Origin: Pseudomonas rustica
GTDB taxonomy: Bacteria > Pseudomonadota > Gammaproteobacteria > Pseudomonadales > Pseudomonadaceae
DNA: 64,000 nt
Reading direction: 5' to 3'
NCBI RefSeq assembly: GCF_018336155.1
Contig: NZ_JAGYHF010000006.1
Coordinates: 124,001 to 188,000, forward strand
Position numbers and translations under genes: made by a program. Positions 36,407 through 45,233 of this stretch are shown here, in pieces (positions within the stretch are counted from its first letter, which is position 1; each line of letters starts with the position of its first letter). The notes below the pieces were generated by a model. That model was given only the letters and a program-made list of their open reading frames with translations. It did no database searches and was not told the DNA's origin.

Positions 36407-37372
36407 ATGAGCTTTATCACCGAAATCAAAACCTTCGCCGCGCTGGGCAGCGGTGTCATCGGCAGTGGCTGGGTCGCCCGTGCCCTCGCCCATGGCCTCG
36501 ACGTCGTGGCCTGGGATCCGGCGCCCGGCGCTGAAGCGGCGCTGCGCAAACGCGTCGCCAATGCCTGGGGGGCGCTGGAGAAAAACGGACTGGCGCCGGG
36601 TGCTTCGCAGGATCGTCTGCGCTTTGTCGCGACCATCGAAGAATGCGTGCGCGATGCCGATTTCATTCAGGAAAGCGCTCCGGAACGTCTGGAGCTGAAA
36701 CTCGATCTGCACAGCAAAATCAGCGCAGCGGCCAAGCCGAATGCATTGATTGGTTCGAGCACTTCGGGGCTGTTGCCGAGTGAGTTTTACGAGAGTTCGA
36801 CGCATCCGGAACGTTGCGTGGTTGGCCACCCGTTCAACCCGGTTTATCTGCTGCCACTGGTGGAAGTGGTTGGTGGCAAAAACACCGCGCCGGAAGCCGT
36901 GCAAGCGGCGATGAAAGTCTACGAATCCCTCGGCATGCGCCCGTTGCACGTGCGCAAGGAAGTGCCAGGATTCATCGCCGACCGCTTGCTCGAAGCGTTG
37001 TGGCGTGAGGCGCTGCACCTGGTCAACGACGGTGTCGCGACCACGGGCGAGATCGACGATGCGATCCGTTTTGGCGCTGGATTGCGCTGGTCGTTTATGG
37101 GGACTTTCCTGACTTACACCTTGGCCGGCGGCGATGCGGGCATGCGCCACTTCATGTCGCAATTCGGCCCGGCGTTGCAGTTGCCGTGGACGTATCTGCC
37201 GGCGCCGGAACTGACTGACAAGTTGATTGATGATGTGGTCGATGGCACCAGTGATCAGCTCGGTCGTCACAGCATTTCGGCGCTGGAGCGCTATCGTGAT
37301 GATTGCTTGCTGGCGGTGCTGGAGGCGGTGAAGACCACCAAGGAAAAGCACGGGATGAGTTTCAGCGAATAG
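36407..37372 (+). CDS. cdhA: L-carnitine dehydrogenase
   Basis: 321 residues from the ATG at 36407; a long upstream open frame merely reads through cdhC in another phase. 3-hydroxyacyl-CoA dehydrogenase fold with the NAD motif GSGVIGSGW (G14, G16, G19), [28 protein letters not shown] and the C-terminal all-helical domain. It oxidises L-carnitine to 3-dehydrocarnitine with NAD+. Single-domain form; the thioesterase found fused in some bacteria is the separate downstream gene here. Confidence 0.95.
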   Translation: MSFITEIKTFAALGSGVIGSGWVARALAHGLDVVAWDPAPGAEAALRKRVANAWGALEKNGLAPGASQDRLRFVATIEECVRDADFIQESAPERLELKLDLHSKISAAAKPNALIGSSTSGLLPSEFYESSTHPERCVVGHPFNPVYLLPLVEVVGGKNTAPEAVQAAMKVYESLGMRPLHVRKEVPGFIADRLLEALWREALHLVNDGVATTGEIDDAIRFGAGLRWSFMGTFLTYTLAGGDAGMRHFMSQFGPALQLPWTYLPAPELTDKLIDDVVDGTSDQLGRHSISALERYRDDCLLAVLEAVKTTKEKHGMSFSE

Positions 37373-37381
37373 GCCGTTTAA

Positions 37382-37491
37382 TGATCGTTCCCACGCTCGG
37401 CGTGGGAATGCAGCCCGGGACGCTCCGCGTCCCAGAATCGTGACGCAGAGCGTCACAGGAGGCGTTCCCACGCAGAGCGTGGGGACGATCG
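37382..37491. repeat. Palindromic repeat family A, copy 6
   Basis: 110-bp full element between cdhA and cdhB; its right edge is 14 bases before the cdhB start and abuts the AGGAG ribosome site. Confidence 0.9.
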
Positions 37492-37505
37492 CGCCAGGAG
37501 AAAAC

Positions 37506-37982
37506 ATGCCCACCCTCACCACCTACCAAACCAAAATCATCCCCGACTGGGTCGACTACAACGGCCACCTGCGCGATGCCTTTTACCTGCTGATTTTCAG
37601 CTACGCCACCGATGCCCTGATGGATCGCCTCGGCATGGACAGCAACAACCGCGAAGCCAGCGGCCACTCGCTGTTCACCCTCGAGCTGCACCTCAACTAT
37701 CTGCACGAAGTGAAGCTCGATACCGAGGTTGAAGTGCGCACACAAATCATCGGCCACGACAGCAAACGCCTGCACCTCTATCACAGCCTGCACAAGGTCG
37801 GTGACGATCAGGAACTGGCCGGCAACGAACAAATGCTCCTCCACGTCGACCTCGCCGGGCCACGTTCGGCACCGTTCAGCGCCGACACCTTGAGCCGTCT
37901 GCAAGCCATCGTCACCGAGCAGAAAGACCTGCCCGCTCCCGCTTACATCGGCCGCGTCATCGCGCTGCCACCCGCCCGGTAA
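37506..37982 (+). CDS. cdhB: Betainyl-CoA thioesterase CdhB
   Basis: 158 residues from the ATG at 37506 (AGGAG 5 bases upstream). Hotdog-fold thioesterase with the 4HBT motif PDWVDYNGHLRDAFYL (D17, H21). It hydrolyses betainyl-CoA to glycine betaine, completing conversion of carnitine to betaine. It lies 24 bases before the gamma-butyrobetaine hydroxylase gene. Confidence 0.92.
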   Translation: MPTLTTYQTKIIPDWVDYNGHLRDAFYLLIFSYATDALMDRLGMDSNNREASGHSLFTLELHLNYLHEVKLDTEVEVRTQIIGHDSKRLHLYHSLHKVGDDQELAGNEQMLLHVDLAGPRSAPFSADTLSRLQAIVTEQKDLPAPAYIGRVIALPPAR

Positions 37983-38006
37983 TGCCATCGATCGCAAGGA
38001 GCCGCC

Positions 38007-39170
38007 ATGAACACCGCTGCCGCTGTTGCCGACTTCCGTACTTATCCGTTGATCAGCGCGCTAAGCGGCGTGCAGAGTCTGGCGGATCGTGTTGCCATCG
38101 AGTGGGCTGACGGCCGCGTCAGCCCGTTTCACCATGTCTGGTTACGGGACAATTGCCCGTGTCAGCAATGCGTTTACAACGTTACGCGCGAACAGGTTTT
38201 CGAGATCGTCGATGCCGCTGAAGAGTTGAAACCAACAGCCGCACACATCGACAGCGATGGCTGCTTACGCATCGATTGGCAGGACGGCCACCTCAGCCGT
38301 TTCGATCCGGGCTGGCTACGCGCTCACGCCTACGACGATGAGTCCCGCGCGGAACGCCTGGAAGCCAAACCCAAGCCCTACCTGTGGCACAGCGATTTGC
38401 AGTTGCCGGTGTTCGAGTACGCGGCGCTGATGAACGACAACGCCGCCCTCCTGCAATGGATGCTCGCCATTCGCGACATCGGCCTGACCCAAGTACGCGG
38501 CGTACCCACCGAACCCGGTTCGCTGAAGCTCATCGCCCAGCGGATTTCATTCATCCGCGAAAGCAATTTCGGCGTGCTGTTCAATGTGCAATCCAAGGCC
38601 GATGCCGACAGCAATGCCTACACCGCTTTCAACCTGCCGTTGCACACGGACCTGCCGACTCGCGAGCTGCAACCGGGGCTGCAATTTCTGCATTGTCTGG
38701 TGAATGACGCCGAGGGTGGCGAGAGTATTTTTGTCGATGGCTTTGCTATCGCCGATGCGTTGCGCAGCGAAGACCCGGCGTCGTTTCAGGCCCTGTGTGA
38801 AATACCGGTAGAGTTTCGCAATAAGGATCGGCACAGCGACTATCGCTGCCTGGCGCCGATCATTGCTTTGGATGCGCTAGGACGCGTGGCGGAGATTCGC
38901 ATGGCGAACTTCTTGCGCGGGGCGTTTGATACGTCGGTGGAACAGATGCCGTTGTTGTATCGGGCGTATCGGCGATTTATCGCGATGACCCGCGAGCCAC
39001 GGTTTCGGTTGATGCAGCGGCTGAATCCGGGCGAGCTGTGGTGCTTTGATAATCGCCGCACGTTGCATGCGCGCAATGCGTTCGACCCGGCCACCGGGGC
39101 GCGGCATTTTCAGGGCTGCTATATCGACCGGGATGAGTTGTTGTCGCGGATCCTCGTGTTACAGCGTTAG
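38007..39170 (+). CDS. Gamma-butyrobetaine dioxygenase
   Basis: 387 residues. N-terminal zinc domain with C50-x-C52-x2-C55 and H95, then a TauD/TfdA 2-oxoglutarate-Fe(II) domain with H213-x-D215 (LHTDLP) and a distal His in TLHARNAF (about 361). It hydroxylates gamma-butyrobetaine to L-carnitine with O2 and 2-oxoglutarate; the enzyme was first purified from Pseudomonas sp. AK1. Its place at the end of the cdh operon lets the cell use gamma-butyrobetaine as well as carnitine. All metal ligands are present. To my recollection PAO1 has no copy in its cluster. Confidence 0.93.
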   Translation: MNTAAAVADFRTYPLISALSGVQSLADRVAIEWADGRVSPFHHVWLRDNCPCQQCVYNVTREQVFEIVDAAEELKPTAAHIDSDGCLRIDWQDGHLSRFDPGWLRAHAYDDESRAERLEAKPKPYLWHSDLQLPVFEYAALMNDNAALLQWMLAIRDIGLTQVRGVPTEPGSLKLIAQRISFIRESNFGVLFNVQSKADADSNAYTAFNLPLHTDLPTRELQPGLQFLHCLVNDAEGGESIFVDGFAIADALRSEDPASFQALCEIPVEFRNKDRHSDYRCLAPIIALDALGRVAEIRMANFLRGAFDTSVEQMPLLYRAYRRFIAMTREPRFRLMQRLNPGELWCFDNRRTLHARNAFDPATGARHFQGCYIDRDELLSRILVLQR

Positions 39171-39175
39171 ACCGT

Positions 39176-39250
39176 AAAAAGATCGCAGCCTTCGGCAGCT
39201 CCTACATTGGAATGCGTTCACTGTAGGAGCTGCCGAAGGCTGCGATCTTT
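39176..39250. repeat. Family B palindrome, copy 3
   Basis: 75 bp, arms AAAGATCGCAGCCTTCGGCA and complement, spacer CATTGGAATGCGTTCACTG. It directly follows the dioxygenase stop. Confidence 0.9.
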
Positions 39251-39267
39251 GCTTTTATAAGCAGGCA

Positions 39268-39304
39268 AAAAAAGCCCCGATACCAGCCGTGACCGGATCG
39301 GGGC
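39268..39304 (-). terminator. Terminator-like hairpin, minus-strand orientation
   Basis: Stem AGCCCCGAT (39273-39281) / ATCGGGGCT (39296-39304). The T run follows it only when read on the minus strand. No minus-strand gene ends here. The 345-bp gap 39171-39515 otherwise shows no gene, so a small minus-strand RNA is possible. Confidence 0.6.
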
Positions 39305-39515
39305 TCAAGCTACTGTTGAGGAGCTGCCGTGCGAGGGTGACCAAACCTTCGTGAAGCGAGCTTGCGCCAGTGTGCCCACTCCCCTGTCTGTCGAGTTAGC
39401 CGAAAACGACCTGTTCATAGTCGTCGCAGCCACACAGACAAAACGCCCTTGCCGTCCCCGTCCCGGCCTTACAGAATCAAGCCAAGACCTCCGTTGCCAC
39501 AGAAGGATTTGCGTG

Positions 39516-39779
39516 ATGATGTACGCCGATTTGATTGACCAGGAAGACCTGCTGGGACAGCTCAAGGCCTTGGGTTTTCAGGTGCCGAGCGGCTCAACAG
39601 CCGAGCAGGCCTGCGAGTGTGCGGTGCGGGGTCTGGATAATGTTCGCGCGTTTGAACTGCGCAAGATGGTCAAGGACATGTACACCAGCGGCGCCAGTAT
39701 TCAGCCGGCAGTGCGGCAGGCGATTGACAAGCAGTTGTTGCCAGCATTGGCGGACTATCAGCAAAGCCATAGCGCCTGA
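39516..39779 (+). CDS. Small conserved-looking hypothetical protein
   Basis: 87 residues from the first of two adjacent ATGs, with AAGGA 8 bases upstream. It is helical and acidic at the N-terminus (YADLIDQEDLLGQLKALGF), with ACECAVRGLDNVRAFELRKMVKDMY in the middle. No signal peptide, membrane span or motif is visible, and I do not recognise the family. Its place between the carnitine operon and gbdR and its good ribosome site support a real gene; its function is unknown. Confidence 0.6.
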   Translation: MMYADLIDQEDLLGQLKALGFQVPSGSTAEQACECAVRGLDNVRAFELRKMVKDMYTSGASIQPAVRQAIDKQLLPALADYQQSHSA

Positions 39780-39783
39780 CAGC

Positions 39784-39828
39784 AGATCAAAAGATCGCAG
39801 CCTTCGGCAGCTCCTACATTGGAATGCA
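39784..39828. repeat. Family B half element joined to family A
   Basis: Only the left arm and part of the spacer (ending TTGGAATGCA) remain. A family A copy begins at the next base, so A has replaced or interrupted the right arm. Confidence 0.85.
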
Positions 39829-39938
39829 TGATCGTTCCCACGCTCTGCGTGGGAATGCCTCAACGGACGCTCCGCGTTCGGCCCTTTGGGACGCAGAGCG
39901 TCCCGGTCTGCGTTCGCACGCAGAGCGTGGGAACGATC
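39829..39938. repeat. Palindromic repeat family A, copy 7
   Basis: 110-bp full element fused to the half B element on its left and ending 4 bases before the gbdR stop. Confidence 0.9.
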
Positions 39939-39942
39939 CTTA

Positions 39943-41046
39943 TCAGAGCCTTACGCTGGCAAACGTCGATTCATTGCGCGCCTGACTCAACGCCGACATC
40001 GGCCCCGACAGCGGCGACATCACAATCGCTTGAGGCAGCGGCAGCATCGCCACTTGTTGGGTGGTGTTGGAACCTACGCGCTCGTCACGCGGCGGAATGC
40101 CGAAGTATTCGCGATAGCACTTGGAGAAGTGCGGCGTCGATACAAACCCACACACCGACGCCACTTCGATGATCGACATCGGCGTTTGCTTGAGCAGTTG
40201 CCGCGCGCGGATCAGGCGCAGCTTCAAGTAGTAACGCGACGGCGAACAGTGCAGGTATTTCTGGAACAGCCGCTCCAGCTGTCGACGCGACACGGCGACG
40301 TACACCGCCAGTTCATCCAGATCGATTGGCTCTTCCAGATTGGCTTCCATCAGCGCAACGATTTCCTGCAACTTCGGCTGATTGGTGCCGAGCATGTGCT
40401 TGAGCGGCACGCGCTGGTGATCCTGCTCGTTGCGGATGCGTTCGTAGACGAACATTTCCGAGATCGCGGCGGACAGTTCACGGCCGTGATCGCGGCTGAT
40501 CAGGTGCAGCATCATGTCCAGCGGCGCGGTGCCGCCGGAGCTGGTGAAACGGTTGCGATCGAGGGTGAACAAACGGGTGCTCATGGCCACGCGCGGGAAC
40601 GCTTCCTGCATCGCCGCCAGGCATTCCCAGTGCACGCTGCAATCGAAACCGTCGAGCAACCCGGCGCAGGCCAGTGCCCAACTGCCGGTGCACACGGCGC
40701 CGAGGCGCTTGGACTGACGCGCCTGGCTTTGCAGCCACGAGACGTGTTCACGGGTAACGGTGCGTTGAATGCCGATGCCGCCGCAGACGATCACGGTGTC
40801 CAGTGGCGGGGCTTTGTGCATGGAGGCGTCGGGAGTGATTTGCAGACCGTCACTGGCCCACACCTGGCCGCCATCGACGGTGAGGGTGCTCCAGCGATAC
40901 AGCTCGCGACCGGACAATTGGTTGGCCATGCGCAGGGGTTCTACTGCGGAGGCCAGAGAAATCAGCGTGAAATTGTCCAGCAGCAGAAAGCCGATGGATT
41001 GAGGCGCACGGTTCTGGGGTTGGGCCCCGGAGTTGAACGACGTCAT
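39943..41046 (-). CDS. gbdR: Glycine betaine-responsive activator GbdR
   Basis: 367 residues of the GATase1-AraC family. The ligand domain (about 15-195) has GFLLLDNFTLISLASAVEPLRMAN and AVCTGSWALACAGLLDG. AraC HTHs follow (LAVYVAVSRRQLERLFQKYL and IEVASVCGFVSTPHFSKCYREYFG, about 250-325), with a low-complexity tail of about 40 residues. In P. aeruginosa GbdR senses glycine betaine and dimethylglycine and activates gbcAB, dgcAB, the sox operon, sdaB, cbcXWV and others, nearly all of which are in this window. The gene is monocistronic. Confidence 0.93.
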   Translation of the reverse strand: MTSFNSGAQPQNRAPQSIGFLLLDNFTLISLASAVEPLRMANQLSGRELYRWSTLTVDGGQVWASDGLQITPDASMHKAPPLDTVIVCGGIGIQRTVTREHVSWLQSQARQSKRLGAVCTGSWALACAGLLDGFDCSVHWECLAAMQEAFPRVAMSTRLFTLDRNRFTSSGGTAPLDMMLHLISRDHGRELSAAISEMFVYERIRNEQDHQRVPLKHMLGTNQPKLQEIVALMEANLEEPIDLDELAVYVAVSRRQLERLFQKYLHCSPSRYYLKLRLIRARQLLKQTPMSIIEVASVCGFVSTPHFSKCYREYFGIPPRDERVGSNTTQQVAMLPLPQAIVMSPLSGPMSALSQARNESTFASVRL

Positions 41047-41560
41047 CGCGGTATCTCCTCACACAAAGCGGGTGATGGCCTCAGGCGGAGGCTCTTGTTA
41101 TGGCCATCGTTCTCGCGTGGGAGACGGGCTTTGTTATGACAGAGCAATTGCCATGCCTAAAGTTGGATGGCCGTTCAATAACTCCTGAAAACGACCTGCT
41201 GAAGTGTCTATACAAGCCGTGCGACGGAAGATGTTTCGAAGTGCCATCAGGGCGGGTGATAGCCCTGCGCAAAGGATCGTGAGCAAATCGGTAGCACTTG
41301 TGGGAACAGGGCTGAGCGCATTTGTATCGGAGTGTCACCACAGGCACGGGTGACGGGCGGTAGGGGTGGTCGTTGGGCGGTGTGGCTGAGAAAGACGCTT
41401 ATCTGATTGCGACGCGCTAAAAGGTGGCGTGTTTGATTGGGTGTGTTCACTTGCTGAGCAGTTTTGACTGGTCAGGCCCCTTCGCGAGCAAGCTCACTCC
41501 TACAAGGGAACTCATTCCAATTGTAGGAGTGAGCCTGCTCGCGATAGAGGCGACTCGGTC
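41047..41560. other. gbdR upstream region without a supported gene
   Basis: 514 bp. It holds the gbdR promoter side, a GATGGCC/GGCCATC inverted repeat near 41072-41107, a 60-codon frame (41100-41282) without homology that I recognise, and a family C doublet at 41480-41544. Confidence 0.6.
41480..41544. repeat. Family C REP doublet, copy 4
   Basis: 65 bp; arms CTTCGCGAGCAAGCTCACTC and imperfect complement. It lies 16 bases past the sdaB stop. Confidence 0.87.
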
Positions 41561-42937
41561 TCAGCACTCAACCGCACTAACCGCCAACCCACCCCGCGAG
41601 GTCTCTTTATATTTGTCATGCATGTCGGCCCCGGTATCGCGCATGGTGCGGATCACCCGATCCAGCGAGATAAAGTGCTGACCATCCCCGCGCAACGCCA
41701 TTTGCGCCGCATTGATCGCCTTCACCGCCGCAATCGCATTGCGCTCGATGCACGGCACTTGCACCAGTCCGCCGACCGGATCGCAGGTCAGCCCAAGGTT
41801 GTGTTCCAGGCCAATCTCCGCCGCGTTGCACAACTGCTCCGGCGTAGCACCGAGAATCTCCGCCAGCCCCGCCGCCGCCATTGCGCACGCCGAACCCACT
41901 TCGCCCTGACAGCCGACTTCGGCACCCGAGATCGAAGCATTCTTCTTGCACAGAATCCCCACCGCCGCCGCACTCAGGAAGTAGTCGACCACGTTGGCAT
42001 CCGTCACCGCCTCGCTGAACTTCATAAAGTAGTGCAGCACCGCCGGAATGATCCCCGCCGCGCCATTGGTCGGCGCCGTCACCATGCGCCCGCCCGCCGC
42101 GTTCTCTTCATTCACCGCCAGCGCAAACAGGTTGACCCACTCCATCGCGCTCAACGTTGAGCCGATTACATTAGGCTTACCCAACTCCTGCAGACTGCGA
42201 TGCAACTTCGCCGCACGCCGCCGCACATTCAAACCGCCGGGCAGGATGCCTTCGTGTTTCAGTCCCTGCTCGACGCAATCCTGCATCGCCCGCCATAGCT
42301 TCATCAGGCCGGCGCGAATCTCTTCTTCACTGCGCCAGACCTTTTCGTTAGCCATCATCAATTCAGCGACGCGCAGGTTGTTCTTCTTGCACAGATCCAG
42401 CAGTTCCACCGCGCTGGAAAAGTCATAAGGCAATTCAGTGCGATCCAGATCGACGACACCGCTGGACGCCTGCGCTTCATCCACGACAAAACCGCCGCCA
42501 ACCGAATAGTAGGTGTCGCGATGCAATTCACCGTGATCGCCTTCAGCAACAATGGTCATCGCATTGGGATGGAACGGCAGGTTTTCATCGATCAGGCGCA
42601 TGTCCCGCGCCCAGACAAACGGCACCGATAAACGACCGTCCAATAAAAGCGTGTGAGTTTCACGCAGTGCCTGAATGCGCGGGCCAATCTGCGCCGGGTC
42701 GATTGAGTCCGGCCACTCACCCATCAACCCCATGATCACCGCGTTGTCGCTGCCGTGACCGATACCGGTCGCCGACAGCGAACCGAACAGTTGCACCTCG
42801 ATCCGCCGCACCTGTTCCAGCTGATGCTTGCCCCGCAGCGACTCGACAAACAACGCCGCCGCGCGCATCGGCCCGACAGTGTGGGAACTGGACGGGCCGA
42901 TGCCGATTTTGAACAGGTCGAAAACGCTGATAGCCAT
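41561..42937 (-). CDS. sdaB: L-serine dehydratase (single chain)
   Basis: 458 residues from the ATG at 42937, preceded by AGGAG. It has the N-terminal beta domain (SVFDLFKIGIGPSSSHTVGPMRAA) and the C-terminal catalytic alpha domain with the [4Fe-4S] cysteines (GAEVGCQGEVGSACAMAAAGL, LTCDPVGGLVQVPCIERNA). It deaminates serine to pyruvate, the last step of betaine carbon recovery after GlyA. GbdR activates it in P. aeruginosa. Divergent from cbcX. Confidence 0.95.
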   Translation of the reverse strand: MAISVFDLFKIGIGPSSSHTVGPMRAAALFVESLRGKHQLEQVRRIEVQLFGSLSATGIGHGSDNAVIMGLMGEWPDSIDPAQIGPRIQALRETHTLLLDGRLSVPFVWARDMRLIDENLPFHPNAMTIVAEGDHGELHRDTYYSVGGGFVVDEAQASSGVVDLDRTELPYDFSSAVELLDLCKKNNLRVAELMMANEKVWRSEEEIRAGLMKLWRAMQDCVEQGLKHEGILPGGLNVRRRAAKLHRSLQELGKPNVIGSTLSAMEWVNLFALAVNEENAAGGRMVTAPTNGAAGIIPAVLHYFMKFSEAVTDANVVDYFLSAAAVGILCKKNASISGAEVGCQGEVGSACAMAAAGLAEILGATPEQLCNAAEIGLEHNLGLTCDPVGGLVQVPCIERNAIAAVKAINAAQMALRGDGQHFISLDRVIRTMRDTGADMHDKYKETSRGGLAVSAVEC

Positions 42938-43181
42938 TGCTGCAGAGCTCCTGAGGATGCCGGTCCGGGACGCAAAAGCGCCCGCTGGCGGAGCTGCTAC
43001 GCTCAAGCTGCGATCCGCCAGAATGCCCGCATCATCAGGCTTTTGTCGGGACGCACGACGTCTGGCACCGACGCACTCATGTCCACCAGCGCCGCGCCGT
43101 TTTCGCCCCGGTTTTCGCCATTTTTGTGCGGTTCAGATGGCTGATCGGGGCAGAAAAAAGCTGTAAACGACGTCACCGACA

Positions 43182-43223
43182 CTAGATACGACCATCCCTG
43201 TACTGGATACGACCCCCCCTGTA
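43182..43223 (+). promoter_or_regulatory. Tandem 21-bp direct repeat upstream of cbcX (candidate GbdR site)
   Basis: Two adjacent 21-bp units match at 18 of 21 positions; both contain GATACGACC and end CCCTGTA. A 21-bp pitch is two helical turns, the usual spacing of AraC-family half sites. It lies 150-190 bases before cbcX and also upstream of the divergent sdaB, both GbdR targets in P. aeruginosa. Confidence 0.55.
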
Positions 43224-43373
43224 GGCGTCAGATTTTCACTGGTACATGATCGTTATGACTCGATTGCAAGGCGCCGTGGTAGAGCTGTCTCCAGAACGCC
43301 ATCCAACCGCAACCTATAAGTGCGGTGGTCCACAGTCGGAACACTGCCAAAAAAAACACCAAGGAGTCCATCC

Positions 43374-44321
43374 ATGAAAGGTTCCCCGTCGTTGTTATTG
43401 GCCGCCATGCTGAGTCTGCCGTTACTGGCGCAAGCTGCAGAACCGGCGCAGTGCAGTACCGTGAATTTCTCCGATGTCGGCTGGACTGACATCACCGCGA
43501 CCACCGCGACCACCTCCGTTGTTCTCAACGCCCTCGGCTACAAAACCAAGACCACCATGATTTCCGTGCCCGTGACCTACAAGTCGCTGGCCGACGGCAA
43601 GAACATGGACGTGTTCCTCGGTAACTGGATGCCGACCATGGAGAACGACATCAAGGCCTACCGCGACGCCGGTACCGTGGAAACCGTGCGCACCAACCTC
43701 AAGGGCGCCAAGTACACCCTCGCCGTGCCGCAAGCCCTGTATGACAAAGGTCTGCACGACTTCGCCGACATCGCCAAATTCAAGAAAGAACTCGACGGCA
43801 AGATCTACGGCATCGAGCCTGGCAACGACGGCAACCGTCTGATCCAGAGCATGATCGAGAAGGACGCTTTCGGCCTGAAAACCGCCGGTTTCAAAGTCGT
43901 TGAATCGTCGGAAGCGGGCATGCTCTCGCAGGTTGATCGCGCGCAAAAACGCGACACCGCCGTGGTCTTCCTCGGCTGGGCGCCGCACCCGATGAACAAA
44001 CGCTTCAAGATTCAATACCTGACTGGTGGCGATGATTTCTTCGGCCCCGATTTCGGTGCGGCAACCGTGGCGACCAACACCCGCAAGGGTTACGCCGAGG
44101 AATGCAGCAACGTCGGTCAGTTGCTGAAAAACCTGGAGTTCAACGTCGACATGGAAAGCGAACTGATGGGCAACATCCTCGACGACAAGATGAAGCCTGA
44201 CGCGGCCGCCAAGGCCTGGCTGAAAAAGAATCCACAGGTGCTCGATACCTGGCTCGCTGGCGTGACCACCATTGACGGTAAACCTGGCCTGGAGGCCGTG
44301 AAAGCCAAGCTGAATCAGTAA
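43374..44321 (+). CDS. cbcX: Choline ABC transporter, substrate-binding protein
   Basis: 315 residues from the ATG at 43374 (AAGGAG 9 bases upstream). Signal peptide 1-22 (AQA-AEP). OpuAC-like domain with VNFSDVGWTDITATTATTS, FLGNWMPTM and [10 protein letters not shown], the aromatic-cage family for quaternary amines. It binds choline and feeds CbcWV. It closely resembles CaiX at 34292 (both share YGIEPG and VESSEAGML), indicating duplication and specialisation. Confidence 0.94.
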   Translation: MKGSPSLLLAAMLSLPLLAQAAEPAQCSTVNFSDVGWTDITATTATTSVVLNALGYKTKTTMISVPVTYKSLADGKNMDVFLGNWMPTMENDIKAYRDAGTVETVRTNLKGAKYTLAVPQALYDKGLHDFADIAKFKKELDGKIYGIEPGNDGNRLIQSMIEKDAFGLKTAGFKVVESSEAGMLSQVDRAQKRDTAVVFLGWAPHPMNKRFKIQYLTGGDDFFGPDFGAATVATNTRKGYAEECSNVGQLLKNLEFNVDMESELMGNILDDKMKPDAAAKAWLKKNPQVLDTWLAGVTTIDGKPGLEAVKAKLNQ

Positions 44322-44387
44322 TCGCTTATGCCGGGGGAGCTTGCTCCCTCGGGCTGTTTATTTCCTCGCATGCGGACGTTCACTACC

Positions 44388-45233
44388 ATGCTGATTGATC
44401 AGAAAATACCTTTAGGCCAGTACATCGCGGGCTTCGTTGAATGGTTGACGCAACACGGCGCCAACACCTTCGACGCAATCGCCGTGACACTGGAAACGAT
44501 GATCCACGGCGTGACGTTTGCGCTCACCTGGTTCAACCCTTTTGTCTTGATCGGCCTCATCGCCCTGCTCGCGCATTTCATCCAGCGCAAATGGGGATTG
44601 ACCGTTTTCGTCATCGCTTCCTTTCTGCTGATCCTCAATCTGGGGTACTGGCAGGAAACCATGGAAACCCTCGCCCAGGTGCTGTTCGCGACCCTGGTCT
44701 GCGTGGTCATCGGCGTGCCGTTGGGCATCGTCGCCGCGCACAAACCGATGTTCTACACGTTAATGCGTCCGGTACTCGATCTGATGCAGACCGTACCGAC
44801 CTTCGTTTACCTCATTCCTACCCTGACCCTCTTCGGGCTGGGTGTGGTGCCGGGCCTGATCTCCACGGTGGTGTTCGCCATCGCTGCGCCGATCCGCCTG
44901 ACCTACCTGGGCATCCGCGATGTCCCGCAAGAACTGATGGACGCCGGCAAGGCCTTCGGCTGCTCGCGTCGCCAATTGCTCTCACGGATCGAACTGCCTC
45001 ACGCCATGCCGAGCATCGCTGCCGGCATCACCCAGTGCATCATGCTGTCGCTGTCGATGGTGGTGATCGCCGCACTGGTAGGCGCCGACGGACTCGGCAA
45101 ACCGGTGGTCAACGCACTGAACACTGCTGATATCGCCCTGGGCTTCGAAGCAGGCCTGGCGATCGTACTGCTGGCGATCATGCTCGACCGTATCTGCAAA
45201 CAACCCGACGCCAAAGTAGGGGGTGACGCATGA
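44388..45233 (+). CDS. cbcW: Quaternary-amine ABC transporter permease
   Basis: 281 residues from the ATG at 44388; five or six membrane helices after an N-terminal amphipathic stretch. The BPD_transp_1 signature is ELMDAGKAFGCSRRQLLSRIELPHAMPSI, the cytoplasmic EAA-type loop that meets the ATPase. It is the shared channel for choline (CbcX), carnitine (CaiX) and betaine binding proteins. Overlaps cbcV by 4 bases. Confidence 0.94.
   Translation: MLIDQKIPLGQYIAGFVEWLTQHGANTFDAIAVTLETMIHGVTFALTWFNPFVLIGLIALLAHFIQRKWGLTVFVIASFLLILNLGYWQETMETLAQVLFATLVCVVIGVPLGIVAAHKPMFYTLMRPVLDLMQTVPTFVYLIPTLTLFGLGVVPGLISTVVFAIAAPIRLTYLGIRDVPQELMDAGKAFGCSRRQLLSRIELPHAMPSIAAGITQCIMLSLSMVVIAALVGADGLGKPVVNALNTADIALGFEAGLAIVLLAIMLDRICKQPDAKVGGDA

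Noticed and set aside
41100..41282. 60-residue frame upstream of gbdR
   Set aside because: No recognisable family, and the purine-rich sequence before it is part of an inverted repeat; too little support for a gene.
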